Source of the DNA: Yoonia sp. R2331
GTDB lineage: Bacteria > Pseudomonadota > Alphaproteobacteria > Rhodobacterales > Rhodobacteraceae
Assembly: GCF_041103235.1 (NCBI RefSeq)
Contig: NZ_JBGCUN010000001.1
Span: forward strand, 2,542,001-2,606,000
Length of the DNA stretch: 64,000 nucleotides
Direction: 5' to 3'
Shown: positions 35,397 to 45,093 of the stretch, one piece after another
Numbering within the stretch: the stretch's first letter is position 1
Layout of the letters: the number at the start of each line of letters is the position of its first letter
Notes under the pieces: model-generated
What the model saw: only the letters and a program-made list of their open reading frames with translations
The model's database searches: none
Told to the model about the DNA's origin: nothing
Position numbers and translations under genes: made by a program

Positions 35397-35920
35397 TCGT
35401 TGTCGGTCAAACCTGCACCGGCCCCGGCCAAGCGCGATTCTTCCGTTTCAGGCACATAGGTTTTGGCCGCCAACGCCTCCCATTCCTGCCAGATGTGATC
35501 GGGGATATTCATCGGCGCAGTGGGCAGCGGTGCAGGGTCGCCAGCGGGTAAGGCGGTTAGCACGCCGCCACTATGTTTCACATAAAGATCATAGTCTTGC
35601 ATTGCGTTCCGCAGGTAGGCGTTAAGCAGCGCCTCAGGTTCCGTGCGGCGCAAGATCACTGTGCTTTCGCCTGCGCGCAGTGCATCAATCGCAAGCGGCG
35701 CGCACATCAGTATAGGACCGTCGAGCGTGAGGGGATCGTCTGAGCTTGCGACGTCAAAAGGCCCAGATAGTACGTTGGTAAGGTTGGAGATTTCGCCCGG
35801 TGCTGCCATCGTCAAGGTGCCAATTGCGCGTGCAAAATCTTCGGCATGTCCCAGCGGCACACCAGCCCCGCGCGCAGCTTTCAGCGCTATGCCCTCAATC
35901 TCGTTCCGCGCGCGTTTCAT
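35393..35920 (-). CDS. DUF3726 domain protein
   Basis: A 175-residue cytoplasmic protein starting [20 protein letters not shown], characteristic of DUF3726, a family of unknown function known to me mainly from marine Rhodobacterales. ATG 35920 overlaps the stop of the 549-residue gene as ATGA. It is the last gene of the M19-like operon. No membrane segments or catalytic motifs are recognisable. Confidence 0.8.
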   Translation of the reverse strand: MKRARNEIEGIALKAARGAGVPLGHAEDFARAIGTLTMAAPGEISNLTNVLSGPFDVASSDDPLTLDGPILMCAPLAIDALRAGESTVILRRTEPEALLNAYLRNAMQDYDLYVKHSGGVLTALPAGDPAPLPTAPMNIPDHIWQEWEALAAKTYVPETEESRLAGAGAGLTDND

Positions 35921-37566
35921 GCAGCAAAGGTGGGCAGCCACCAGTCGTCAGCATTGTCCAATTCATCCCACAGCGGTGCGCCTTGGGCCAGTGTGATCCG
36001 GGTCCAGCGGTCGGATTTGGGATCGAACTTGGCGGCCCCAAAGAACGCCAGCTTGCAGCGCAGCATGTCGATGGGCAGGCAGCCCTCACCGATCAGGTTG
36101 TCGCGGATTTCGGCGTAAGGATGCAGGGCCAGCGTTTGCACGCGGCGCAGGGCACAGCGGTGCCGTGGATGAGCGCGCAGGAAGGCGGCGACATTGCCGT
36201 CTGTCCCAAGGTCGCGGGACAGCGCCTGCACCTGTCGGGCGATATCGAGCGGGCTTTCGCGGTCACCGCCCGGCTCTACGTGGCGGTCGCCTAGGCGGGG
36301 TTCCAGCTTGGCCTCTGACACGTACCAGAACCGCGCGCAGTTGACGGGTGTGGCATAGTCGATGTCGCAGGCCCAGCCCCAGTCGCGGGCGATCAGGGCT
36401 GCCAGATCGGCACAGGACATGGCAGGTTCAATCTGAGGCTGAAATGGTGTTGCCATGCAGTCGGTCAGCCCGTCGATCAGGTCACCGAAGGGTTCCAGGC
36501 AAAGGGCCACGATCAGCTCTTGGCAATCGACGGAATAGGCGGTGGAGGCTTTGATGATTGCGTCAATCGGGGTCGCGCCCAACATCAGCTCTGGCGTCAA
36601 ACGATTTGCAAAGGTTAGAAATTCTTGCCGCAGGGTCGCAATACGGCCAGCTGCGATATCGTCAGGCACTTGCCATTCGGCAAGGTGCTGGGCTGCACGC
36701 GCGACCAGCGCATAGAAGCGTTCAATTTGAATTGGTGACAGCGCTGGGATCGCGCGGACCCGGGCCAATGCGGTTTCACGCACCTGCATCCAAGCGTCCA
36801 GCAAAAGCGGGTGCGAGACCAGAAATGGCGCCATGCCAAGGCCAGTGGAATTGCCGATCCCAAGGTGGCGTTTCAGGTCACGGTCAAGGGTCGCACCGCC
36901 CACATGTTCGACCAGATCATGAGTGAACCCCCGGATCAGCCAGACGGTCAGCATCTCGGCCGCAAAAGGGCCAGAGAGTCCCGGACGATCCGCGATGCGG
37001 GCGCGGTCGGCGATGCCAAACTTGCCGTTGCCATAAACGGCGGTGGTGCGCATCAGGTAGCCGGTTTGCGCGACAAGCCGGCGGTCGGGTTGCCGCCCGG
37101 CGCGCAGCGCGTCGACCACGTGCGCCCAAAGGCGAATGGATTTATTGGCTCGGCTGAGCACCAGATCGCGTTCTGTATAACGCGATGCCTCTTGCTTGGG
37201 TGCGGCGGCGACAATGCGCGCGACCTCATCCGTTGATGGGACGCCGTCGTAGAGGACGTAAGCCGTGTCCCATGCGGTGGCGATCACCCGGTCGGTGCGT
37301 TGGTCGGGCGGCAAGTCGTTAGAGACTGCCACAAGGGAATAGGTAAAGCCGCCGAAATCCAAGCAGTAGACTGCATGGCCAAAACCGTCCGGCGACATTT
37401 CCCACACCGGGCGGGTGACCTGCACCTGCTCTGCCCCGAGCTTGCGGGTCAGGCTGCGCAGAAACGACAAGCGCGTGGGAAAGGATGCGCCCATGCGGCG
37501 CAGGCGCATCACTTCGCTGGGTGGGCGCAGGGGCATTTGCGGCGGGGTTTTGAAATCATCCAGCAT
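35917..37566 (-). CDS. Unknown 549-residue protein of the M19-like operon
   Basis: I do not recognise this family. It is soluble-looking with no signal peptide. Distinctive segments are the N-terminal RRMGASFPTRLSFLRSLTRK, HAVYCLDFGGFTYSLVAVSN near residue 75, TGYLMRTTAVYGNGKFG near 175 and GIGNSTGLGMAPFLVSHP near 250, with conserved-looking Trp and Cys toward the end (CARFWYVSEAKLEPRLGDRH). It starts at ATG 37566 inside the last 11 bases of the M19-like gene and overlaps DUF3726, so all three are translationally coupled and likely act together. Confidence 0.75.
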   Translation of the reverse strand: MLDDFKTPPQMPLRPPSEVMRLRRMGASFPTRLSFLRSLTRKLGAEQVQVTRPVWEMSPDGFGHAVYCLDFGGFTYSLVAVSNDLPPDQRTDRVIATAWDTAYVLYDGVPSTDEVARIVAAAPKQEASRYTERDLVLSRANKSIRLWAHVVDALRAGRQPDRRLVAQTGYLMRTTAVYGNGKFGIADRARIADRPGLSGPFAAEMLTVWLIRGFTHDLVEHVGGATLDRDLKRHLGIGNSTGLGMAPFLVSHPLLLDAWMQVRETALARVRAIPALSPIQIERFYALVARAAQHLAEWQVPDDIAAGRIATLRQEFLTFANRLTPELMLGATPIDAIIKASTAYSVDCQELIVALCLEPFGDLIDGLTDCMATPFQPQIEPAMSCADLAALIARDWGWACDIDYATPVNCARFWYVSEAKLEPRLGDRHVEPGGDRESPLDIARQVQALSRDLGTDGNVAAFLRAHPRHRCALRRVQTLALHPYAEIRDNLIGEGCLPIDMLRCKLAFFGAAKFDPKSDRWTRITLAQGAPLWDELDNADDWWLPTFAA

Positions 37567-38542
37567 CGCAGGGCCCAAAGTTCGCATCATAGAACCGCAG
37601 CCAGTTGTCGCCCATGATCCCGTCAACCTCTGCCGGGGACATGCCGACCGCACTCAGCCCATCACGGATGTTACCAAAGTCGCGGTTGTCGTTGAACCAA
37701 TCCGGCATCGGGGGAAAGCCTGCGTTGTCGGCAGAGCCTTCGCCATAATCGATGTCCTTGCTCCACCGTCCGACGCGCATCCATTCGACCACGCTGTCAG
37801 GTTGGTCCTGACAAAGATCGGTGCCGATCCCGAGGTTCTGCGCGCCATAGCGCGATGCGGCCTCTGCGATCATCTGGCAAAAGCTGTCCAACGTGCAGGC
37901 CCCGCCGCCTGCCAGATGGTGCGGATAGACCGAAAAGCCCAACATTCCGCCGCGCGCGGTCAGGGCGCGCAGCACCTCATCGGGTTTGTTGCGGCGCGCC
38001 GGGTGCCACCAGTCGGGGTTGGCGTGAGTAATCGCGATAGGGCGGCTGGAATGGTCGATCGCCTCTAGCGTAGAACGGTCCGCCGAGTGGGACATATCGA
38101 CCACAAGGCCCACGCGGTTCATCTCAGTCACCGCCTGTTTGCCAAAGCGGGTGAGACCGGTGTCGTCGTCTTCATAACAGCCCGTCGCGAGAAGCGACTG
38201 ATTGTTATAGGTCAGCTGCATGAACCGCGCACCCAATTGGTGGCAAATCTCGATCAGGCCGATGTCATCCTCAATCGGGCTGGGGTTCTGGAAGCCAAAG
38301 AAGATCGCGGTGCGGTTAGTATCGTGCGCCCGGCGCACATCATCGCCGGTCAGCCCGCGCAGGATCAGGTCCGGGAAGCGTTCGAACCAGCGGTTCCACT
38401 TTTCCAGCTCCAGCACCATTTCGCGAAAACTTTCGTGGTAGGCGATGGTGACATGCACAGCGTCGACGCCGCCCGCGCGCATCTGGCGAAAGATTTTTTC
38501 GGACCAATTGGCGTATTGCAGGTTGTCGATGAGGTATCCCAT
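37556..38542 (-). CDS. M19 (membrane dipeptidase)-like protein
   Basis: A 328-residue TIM-barrel protein of the M19 family. Two metal His are recognisable (VVDMSHSADRST and AITHANPDWWHPARR), plus GIGTDLCQDQ and the C-terminal GDNWLRFYD. The N-terminal HxD that binds the first zinc in dipeptidases is absent (it reads IDNLQYANW), and the bridging Glu appears to be Gln (FFGFQNPSP). It lacks a signal peptide, so it is cytoplasmic. Normal dipeptidase chemistry is therefore doubtful; another amidohydrolase reaction is possible. First gene of the operon with the 549-residue unknown and DUF3726. Confidence 0.8.
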   Translation of the reverse strand: MGYLIDNLQYANWSEKIFRQMRAGGVDAVHVTIAYHESFREMVLELEKWNRWFERFPDLILRGLTGDDVRRAHDTNRTAIFFGFQNPSPIEDDIGLIEICHQLGARFMQLTYNNQSLLATGCYEDDDTGLTRFGKQAVTEMNRVGLVVDMSHSADRSTLEAIDHSSRPIAITHANPDWWHPARRNKPDEVLRALTARGGMLGFSVYPHHLAGGGACTLDSFCQMIAEAASRYGAQNLGIGTDLCQDQPDSVVEWMRVGRWSKDIDYGEGSADNAGFPPMPDWFNDNRDFGNIRDGLSAVGMSPAEVDGIMGDNWLRFYDANFGPCDAG

Positions 38543-38698
38543 GCCCGCAGATTAGCGGATTCGCCCGATCCGCCAATGCCCGAATGCGACCACGCTTGCG
38601 CGGGAAAAGAACTGCGCGTTTCCCCGCAATGTGAACGCTTGCGGCATTTTCCTTTCGCCCGGCGCGGGCTATCATTTGGAAAAACAAGGGGTGGTCGG

Positions 38699-40498
38699 GT
38701 GCAGTCTGCAATCAAGCGTTTTGGTTTTGCCAGTGTGATGGCGTTGGCGGCCCCGGTTGCCGCGCAGGATATTACCTTGAACGCCCCCGACACCGGGCCG
38801 CAGATCACCGGCCTTTTGGAAAGCGCGTCGCTGGTGCTGGCGCTCGATCCCGAGACGAACCCCGCCCCACAGGATTATGTCGCAGCCGCGCGCGCCGATT
38901 ATCGGGCTTTGCTGACTGCACTTTACAGTGCCGGGTATTACAGCGGCACCGTGTCGATCACGCTGAACGGGCGCGAGGCGGCGGGTATTTCACCGCTTGC
39001 AGCCCCTGGTGCGATCAACACTATCAGGATCGAGATCGACAAGGGTCCAAAGTTCACCTTTGGGCAGGCGCGTGTGGCCCCTTTGCCGCCAGCGACTGAA
39101 TTGCCCGACGGATTTGCACCCGGTGAGGACGCAGGTGCCGACCTGATCCGGCAAGCGGCGCTTGCGGGCGTTACCGCCTGGCGTGAGGCCGGTCATGCCA
39201 AGGCCGATGTAGCGGATCAGCAGATCGTGGCGCGACATGCGGCGCAGAAATTGGACGCAAGCGCCAGGCTGGCGCCCGGCCCGCGACTGACATTTGGGGC
39301 CGTGACCGTCAGCGGCAATGCGGACGTACGCGCCACGGCGATCACCCGGATCGCGGGCCTGCCAGAGGGCGCCGTCTATTCCCCGCAAGAGGTGGAAAAG
39401 GCCGCGCGCCGCCTGCGCGAAACCGGAGCCTTTGACAGCATCAATCTGCGCGAGGCAGAGGCGATCGGCCCCGGAAAAACGCTGCCTGTTGACATTCAGG
39501 TGGTCGAGGCCCTGCCCCGGCGGATCGGTTTCGGGATCGAGCTATCCTCTGTCGAAGGTTTGAAGGTGTCGTCCTATTGGCTGCACCGCAATTTCTGGGG
39601 CGGGGCCGAACGGCTGCGGGTTGAAGGTGAAGTTGCAGGCATCGGCGGCGGCACAGGCGGGACCGACTATCGCATTGCCACCAGCTTGACGATCCCAGCG
39701 ATCTATGGCGCAGACACCGACCTGACTTTTAACGCCAGCCTCAGCCGCGAGGACGAGCCAGATTACCTGCTGGACAAGGCCGCGATCGAGGTGATCGCCA
39801 CCCGCAAACTGACTGATGACCTGAGTGCTTCGGTCGGCCTGGGTCTGCTGACCGCGCGGGAAGAGACCGATTTGGGCGTGCGGGAATACACGCTGTTCAC
39901 CCTGCCGCTGTCCGCTACTTACGACAAACGCGACGATTCGACCAACGCGCAGAACGGATATTACATCGACGTGGATGCGACGCCCTTTGTCTCGCTTGAC
40001 GGGGGTGCCAATGGCGGTCGGCTTTATGTGGATGCGCGGTACTACAAGACCTTTGGCGAGGCGGAGAGGTTCGGCATCGCTGCGCGCGGGCAAGTCGGTT
40101 CGGTGATCGGGCCGGACATCGCAGAGACCCCCGCCGATTTTCTGTTCTATTCGGGCGGCAGCGGCACGGTGCGCGGGCAAACCTACAAGTCGCTGGGCGT
40201 AGAGACTGTAGCCGCAGGTGAGACGACCACCACCGGTGGTTTGTCCTTTATCGGCGCGCAGCTAGAGGCCCGCTATGGCGTGACCGACAGCATCGGATTG
40301 GTCGGGTTCTATGACATCGGCCATGTCGGCGCGACGCAAGTGCCGGGCGAAGATGGCGACTGGCACGCAGGTCTGGGCGTCGGCGTGCGCTATAACACCG
40401 GGATCGGCCCAATCCGTCTGGATGTCGGCACACCGGCCAATGGCGATGATGCATTTTCATCGGTTGAGGTCTACATCGGGATCGGACAAGCGTTTTGA
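38699..40498 (+). CDS. tamA: Autotransporter/translocation assembly outer-membrane protein TamA
   Basis: A 599-residue Omp85-family protein. A signal peptide (FGFASVMALAAPVAAQ) is followed by POTRA-like domains (~25-255) and a 16-stranded beta barrel (~260-599) ending in F (IGIGQAF), as outer-membrane barrels do. TamA with TamB inserts or transports envelope components. The start is GTG 38699 with AAGGGG upstream; the much longer open frame to 38087 runs antisense through the M19-like gene and is rejected. The stop overlaps the tamB start as TTGA. Confidence 0.9.
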   Translation: MQSAIKRFGFASVMALAAPVAAQDITLNAPDTGPQITGLLESASLVLALDPETNPAPQDYVAAARADYRALLTALYSAGYYSGTVSITLNGREAAGISPLAAPGAINTIRIEIDKGPKFTFGQARVAPLPPATELPDGFAPGEDAGADLIRQAALAGVTAWREAGHAKADVADQQIVARHAAQKLDASARLAPGPRLTFGAVTVSGNADVRATAITRIAGLPEGAVYSPQEVEKAARRLRETGAFDSINLREAEAIGPGKTLPVDIQVVEALPRRIGFGIELSSVEGLKVSSYWLHRNFWGGAERLRVEGEVAGIGGGTGGTDYRIATSLTIPAIYGADTDLTFNASLSREDEPDYLLDKAAIEVIATRKLTDDLSASVGLGLLTAREETDLGVREYTLFTLPLSATYDKRDDSTNAQNGYYIDVDATPFVSLDGGANGGRLYVDARYYKTFGEAERFGIAARGQVGSVIGPDIAETPADFLFYSGGSGTVRGQTYKSLGVETVAAGETTTTGGLSFIGAQLEARYGVTDSIGLVGFYDIGHVGATQVPGEDGDWHAGLGVGVRYNTGIGPIRLDVGTPANGDDAFSSVEVYIGIGQAF

Positions 40499-43400
40499 GA
40501 CAACTGATCCTTGCCACCCTGACCGCTGCCCTGCCCTTGTCCGCTGCTGCGCAAGACGCCTCTGATGAAGACAAGGGTTATCTGACCACGCTGATCGAGG
40601 ACAACCTGTCCGGCGATGAACGGGTGGTAAATATTCAGGGTTTTCAGGGCGCGCTAAGCTCTGAGGCCACGATCACGCAGTTGACCGTCGCGGACAGTGA
40701 AGGCGTCTGGCTGACGCTTGAAAACGTGACACTGGACTGGAACCGAAGCGCACTGCTGCGCGGCGCGATTGACGTCGAGGAACTGAGCGCAGAGCGGATC
40801 GTCGTGGCCCGTGCGCCGCTTCCATCAGGGGTCGAAGCACCCGCCGCAGAGGCGACCCCCTTTGCGCTGCCAGAGCTGCCGGTCAGCATTCAGTTGGACC
40901 AGTTGGCCATTGACCGGATCGAACTGGGTGAGAGTTTTCTGGGTGAACCGCTGGCGTTTGCGGTCAGCGGTGCTGCAGGGCTGGCCAGTGGCGAAGGCAG
41001 CGCCAATGTCACGGCACAGCGGTTGGACGGCAAGACCGGCACGTTTGTAATCGACGGGGCTTTTGTGAATGAAACCCGCGATCTGACCCTGACCCTTGAT
41101 CTGGAAGAAGGGCCCGCAGGCATTGTGGCCAAGCTGATCGACCTGCCCGGCGCGCCTGATCTTGATTTGGAACTGCAAGGTGCGGGCCCGCTCAATGACT
41201 TTGCCGCGACCCTTGCCCTTGCGACTGAAGGCCAGCCACGGGTGCAGGGCGACTTTAGCCTGACAGCCTCAGACAACGGTCAAAGCCGCTTTGGGCTGGA
41301 TATTGGCGGCAATATCGCGCCGCTGCTGGCGCCGGATTATCAGGAATTCTTTGGCACCGATGTCGCCTTGGTCGCCCAAGGCACCCAAAGTGCCACGGGC
41401 GGTTTTGATCTGTCGACGCTGGATTTGCGCGCCGACAAGCTGCGTTTGACGGGCAGCGCCGCCATTGCGCCCGGTGGCTGGCCTAATCAATTGGCGCTGC
41501 AAGGGGCCATCTCGAGTGACGACGGTGACATCGTGCTGCTGCCGCTTGCTGGCCCCAAGACATTTGTTGACCGGGTGAACCTGAACATCGGTTACGACCG
41601 CGCGGTGTCCGACGATTGGACCGCGGCCTTTGACATCGTCGGGTTTGACCGGCCCGGGCTATTTGTCGCCCGGATCGGGCTTGAGGGCGGCGGCAAGATC
41701 ATCGCAGGCACTGGCGCTGCCGTTGGCGAGGTGACCGCAGATCTGACCTATGACGCCACGGGTGTAGAACTGGATGACGCAGGTGCTGCAGAGGCATTTG
41801 GCGATGCGATCACAGGCAATCTGTCGCTGGCCTACAAAGAAGGCATCCCCACCGAAATCAGCCGCCTGACGCTGACCGGGCCGGGAATTGAACTGATGGC
41901 CGATGCCGCCATTGCCACGCCCGCGGACAACCTGCGGACCACCGCAAACGTGGTCCTGTCGGCAGAGGCGCTGGACCGGTTTGCAACCTTGGTGGGCCAG
42001 CCCGGACTGGCAGGGTCCGCTGATCTGACGATCATCCCGATGATCAGCCCGCTGGACGGGCAGTATGATGTACTGATGTCCGGGGTGACCACTGATCTGA
42101 CTGTTGGCATTGCCCAGCTTGACCCATTGCTAGCAGGCGACGGCAGCCTGTCCCTGCAGGCTGTGCGCGACACCAACGGGACCCGGCTGGAAGGGCTGCG
42201 CATCGCCACGGACGAAGCGGTGGTAACCGCAAGCGCCACCTTGACCAGCGATGAGAGTGCGGCAGCCTTTGGTGCGCGCGTCAACGACGTCGCATTGGTG
42301 CAAGAGGGTCTGGACGGTCCGGCAGAACTGACTGGAGAAGCGGCGCGCGATGCCGAAGGCGTCATCCGTTTTGACATCGCAGGCACCGGCCCCGCCGCCA
42401 CGCTGACCGCCAGCGGCACCGTGAACCCTGCCGAAACTGGCCAGACGATCAACGCAGCAGTGACCGCGGCCATCACCGATCTGACCCGCTATCGCGCGTT
42501 GAGCGGGCAGCCATTGGGCGGTGCCGCAGAGATCACGGCGACCGGTGTGCTGCTCAGCGATGGATTGCGCTTTGATGCGGACATCAGCGCCACAACGCAG
42601 GATTTGCAGACCGGCATTGCGCAGCTTGACCCTTTGCTGGACGGGCCTGGCAGAGTTTCGGCCAGTGTGGCCCGCACCGGGGCGGATCGTTACCGGCTGA
42701 CCGATCTGAACCTTCAGACACCGGCGGTTGATCTGAAAGCCGACGCTGATGGCGGCATGACAGGTGCTGCGGCGGCTGTGCTGGATCTGACGATCAACGA
42801 TGCGGGCCGCGTGGCGCAAGGGCTGACAGGTCCGCTTGATCTGGACCTGACAGCTGACCGCGATGATGCAGGCAAGATCACCGCTGACCTTGTGGCCATT
42901 GGTACCGGTACGGACGTGCGTGTGGATGCGACCGCAACGCCGCAGGGTGATCTTTACCAGCTGGCGGGCACGGTAGACGCTGATGTGGCTGATCTTGCGC
43001 CTTTTGCGCAGCTTGCGGGGCGCGCGATTGGTGGGCAGATTTCGGCCGATATCAGTGGTACGGCGCTGTCCGATCTGAGCACGTTTAACGCCGATCTGAC
43101 TATCGGCAGCCGCGATCTGGCGATTGGCGATGCGGCGATTGACCCGATCCTCGCAGGCGATGGTGCCCTTATCGGCACCGCAAGCCGCGATGCGGGCGGC
43201 GTTGCAGAGGCGGACCTGCGGGCGACGCTGGGCGATACCTCTGCCACGGTGGATGCGACGGCCACACCGGTGGGGGATGCCTTTGACATTGCGGGCACGC
43301 TGGATGCGCGCATCGGTTCACTGACACGCTATCGCGGGATCGCGGGGCTGCCGCTTTCCGGCGCTGTCACTGCAAGCCTGACGGGTCGCGCGGTCACGGA

Positions 43401-45093
43401 CCTGAGCGGGATTGACGCGCAAATCGCCATCGACACGATCAGCCCCGCTATCGGCAATCCGGTGGTGGATCAACTCTTGCGTGGGGCTGGATCCCTGCGG
43501 GCCGAAGTACAGCGAACAGATGGCGGCTATGCGGTGCGCAACTTTGCCGTCGAAACACCGGCGCTACGCGCCAGCGGTACGGTTGATGCGCGCGATGATG
43601 GTACCGGCCGCGCAAATTTCGATGCGCGCCTGAATGACATCGGCCCGCTGACCGGCGGCAGCCTGTCTGGCCCGGCGACAGCAAGCGGCAGCGCCAGCCG
43701 CCTGAGCGGCGGATGGGGCGTGGACGTCAATGCCACTGGCCCCGGCGGCATTGGTGCAACCGTCGGCGGTCAGGTCGCGGACAGCGGCACCTTGAACCTG
43801 ACGGTTGATGGCACAGCCCCGCTTGGTCTGGCCAACAGCTTTATCGAGCCGCGCCGCATTGACGGGGATGTGACGTTTGACATCGCGGTCAACGGCCCAC
43901 CTGCCTTGTCATCCGTTTCGGGCCGGATAAGCACCGCTGGTACACGTGCCACGGCCCCCACTCTTGGGCTGGCGCTGGAAGACCTGACCGGCGGCGTAAC
44001 ATTGGCGGGCGAACGTGCGCAGGTGGACCTGCGCGGCAATGTCGGCAACGGCGGCAGCCTTTCGGTGAATGGGCCGGTCACGCTGGCGTCACCTTTCAAT
44101 GGTGATCTGGCGATTGATCTGCAGGGCGTCGTGCTGGAGGACCCCAATCTGTACCGGACAACCGTGGATGGCACCGTTGGCCTGAATGGCCCGTTGGCAG
44201 GTGGCGCGCGCATCGCAGGCACGCTGAACATCGGCCAAACCGACGTGCAAGTGCCATCGTCGGGGATCGGGGCCTTGGGTGATCTGCCGGATGTGACCCA
44301 CATCGGGGCCGACGGGCGGGTTAGGGCCACGCTGGACCGCGCAGGCGCCAGCACCAGCGGCAACACGCAAGACAGCGCCGCAGCCGCAGGCCCCGGTTTC
44401 CCGCTGGATATCACAGTCAATGCGCCTAACCGAATTTTCATCCGTGGGCGCGGACTGGATGCAGAGCTTGGCGGCACGCTGAACATCGGCGGCACCAGCA
44501 ATGCGGTCGTGCCTATCGGGCAGTTTGAACTGGTGCGCGGGCGGCTGGATATCCTGCAGCAGCGCTTTGATCTGACCGAGGGGTCAGCGACCTTGCAGGG
44601 CGATTTCCTGCCCTACCTGCGCCTTGTGGCCGCAACAGAGGCCCGCACAGGCACCCAGATCCGCATCATCGTCGAAGGGCCTGCAAATGCCCCTGATGTC
44701 ACCTTCCAATCCACCCCCGACCTGCCGCAGGACGAGGTGCTGTCGCAGTTGATCTTTGGGCGCAACATATCAGAGATCAGCCCGTTGCAGGCCGTGCAAC
44801 TGGCCGCTGCTGTCGGCACGTTGGCCGGGCGCGGTGGTGGCGGAATCATCGACAATTTTCGCGCGGGCGTGGGGCTAGATGACTTTGACGTCACCACCGA
44901 TGCCGATGGCAATGCGGCGGTGCGGGCCGGTAAGTATCTGACCGAAAACGTCTATACCGATGTAACGATCAATTCCGAGGGCGAGACAGAGATCAATCTG
45001 AACCTCGATATCACCTCTGAAATCACCGCCAAGGGCACGGTAGATGCCGATGGCGAGACCAGCATCGGCGTGTTTTTTGAGCGCGACTACTGA
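40495..45093 (+). CDS. tamB: Translocation/assembly module protein TamB
   Basis: A 1532-residue AsmA-like bridge protein: N-terminal signal anchor (MRQLILATLTAALPLSAAAQ), a very long beta-rich periplasmic body, and the conserved C-terminal DUF490 region (~1290-1532, with LPQDEVLSQLIFGRNISEIS and the final GVFFERDY). TamB-type proteins carry lipids or outer-membrane proteins between membranes. The start is TTG 40495, overlapping the tamA stop. Four repeat-like blocks centred on a GIAQLDPLL motif lie at ~540, ~707, ~880 and ~990. Confidence 0.92.
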   Translation: MRQLILATLTAALPLSAAAQDASDEDKGYLTTLIEDNLSGDERVVNIQGFQGALSSEATITQLTVADSEGVWLTLENVTLDWNRSALLRGAIDVEELSAERIVVARAPLPSGVEAPAAEATPFALPELPVSIQLDQLAIDRIELGESFLGEPLAFAVSGAAGLASGEGSANVTAQRLDGKTGTFVIDGAFVNETRDLTLTLDLEEGPAGIVAKLIDLPGAPDLDLELQGAGPLNDFAATLALATEGQPRVQGDFSLTASDNGQSRFGLDIGGNIAPLLAPDYQEFFGTDVALVAQGTQSATGGFDLSTLDLRADKLRLTGSAAIAPGGWPNQLALQGAISSDDGDIVLLPLAGPKTFVDRVNLNIGYDRAVSDDWTAAFDIVGFDRPGLFVARIGLEGGGKIIAGTGAAVGEVTADLTYDATGVELDDAGAAEAFGDAITGNLSLAYKEGIPTEISRLTLTGPGIELMADAAIATPADNLRTTANVVLSAEALDRFATLVGQPGLAGSADLTIIPMISPLDGQYDVLMSGVTTDLTVGIAQLDPLLAGDGSLSLQAVRDTNGTRLEGLRIATDEAVVTASATLTSDESAAAFGARVNDVALVQEGLDGPAELTGEAARDAEGVIRFDIAGTGPAATLTASGTVNPAETGQTINAAVTAAITDLTRYRALSGQPLGGAAEITATGVLLSDGLRFDADISATTQDLQTGIAQLDPLLDGPGRVSASVARTGADRYRLTDLNLQTPAVDLKADADGGMTGAAAAVLDLTINDAGRVAQGLTGPLDLDLTADRDDAGKITADLVAIGTGTDVRVDATATPQGDLYQLAGTVDADVADLAPFAQLAGRAIGGQISADISGTALSDLSTFNADLTIGSRDLAIGDAAIDPILAGDGALIGTASRDAGGVAEADLRATLGDTSATVDATATPVGDAFDIAGTLDARIGSLTRYRGIAGLPLSGAVTASLTGRAVTDLSGIDAQIAIDTISPAIGNPVVDQLLRGAGSLRAEVQRTDGGYAVRNFAVETPALRASGTVDARDDGTGRANFDARLNDIGPLTGGSLSGPATASGSASRLSGGWGVDVNATGPGGIGATVGGQVADSGTLNLTVDGTAPLGLANSFIEPRRIDGDVTFDIAVNGPPALSSVSGRISTAGTRATAPTLGLALEDLTGGVTLAGERAQVDLRGNVGNGGSLSVNGPVTLASPFNGDLAIDLQGVVLEDPNLYRTTVDGTVGLNGPLAGGARIAGTLNIGQTDVQVPSSGIGALGDLPDVTHIGADGRVRATLDRAGASTSGNTQDSAAAAGPGFPLDITVNAPNRIFIRGRGLDAELGGTLNIGGTSNAVVPIGQFELVRGRLDILQQRFDLTEGSATLQGDFLPYLRLVAATEARTGTQIRIIVEGPANAPDVTFQSTPDLPQDEVLSQLIFGRNISEISPLQAVQLAAAVGTLAGRGGGGIIDNFRAGVGLDDFDVTTDADGNAAVRAGKYLTENVYTDVTINSEGETEINLNLDITSEITAKGTVDADGETSIGVFFERDY

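Noticed and set aside
38087-38698. N-terminal extension of the tamA frame
   Set aside because: It runs antisense through the M19-like gene; GTG 38699 with AAGGGG followed by a signal peptide is the better start.
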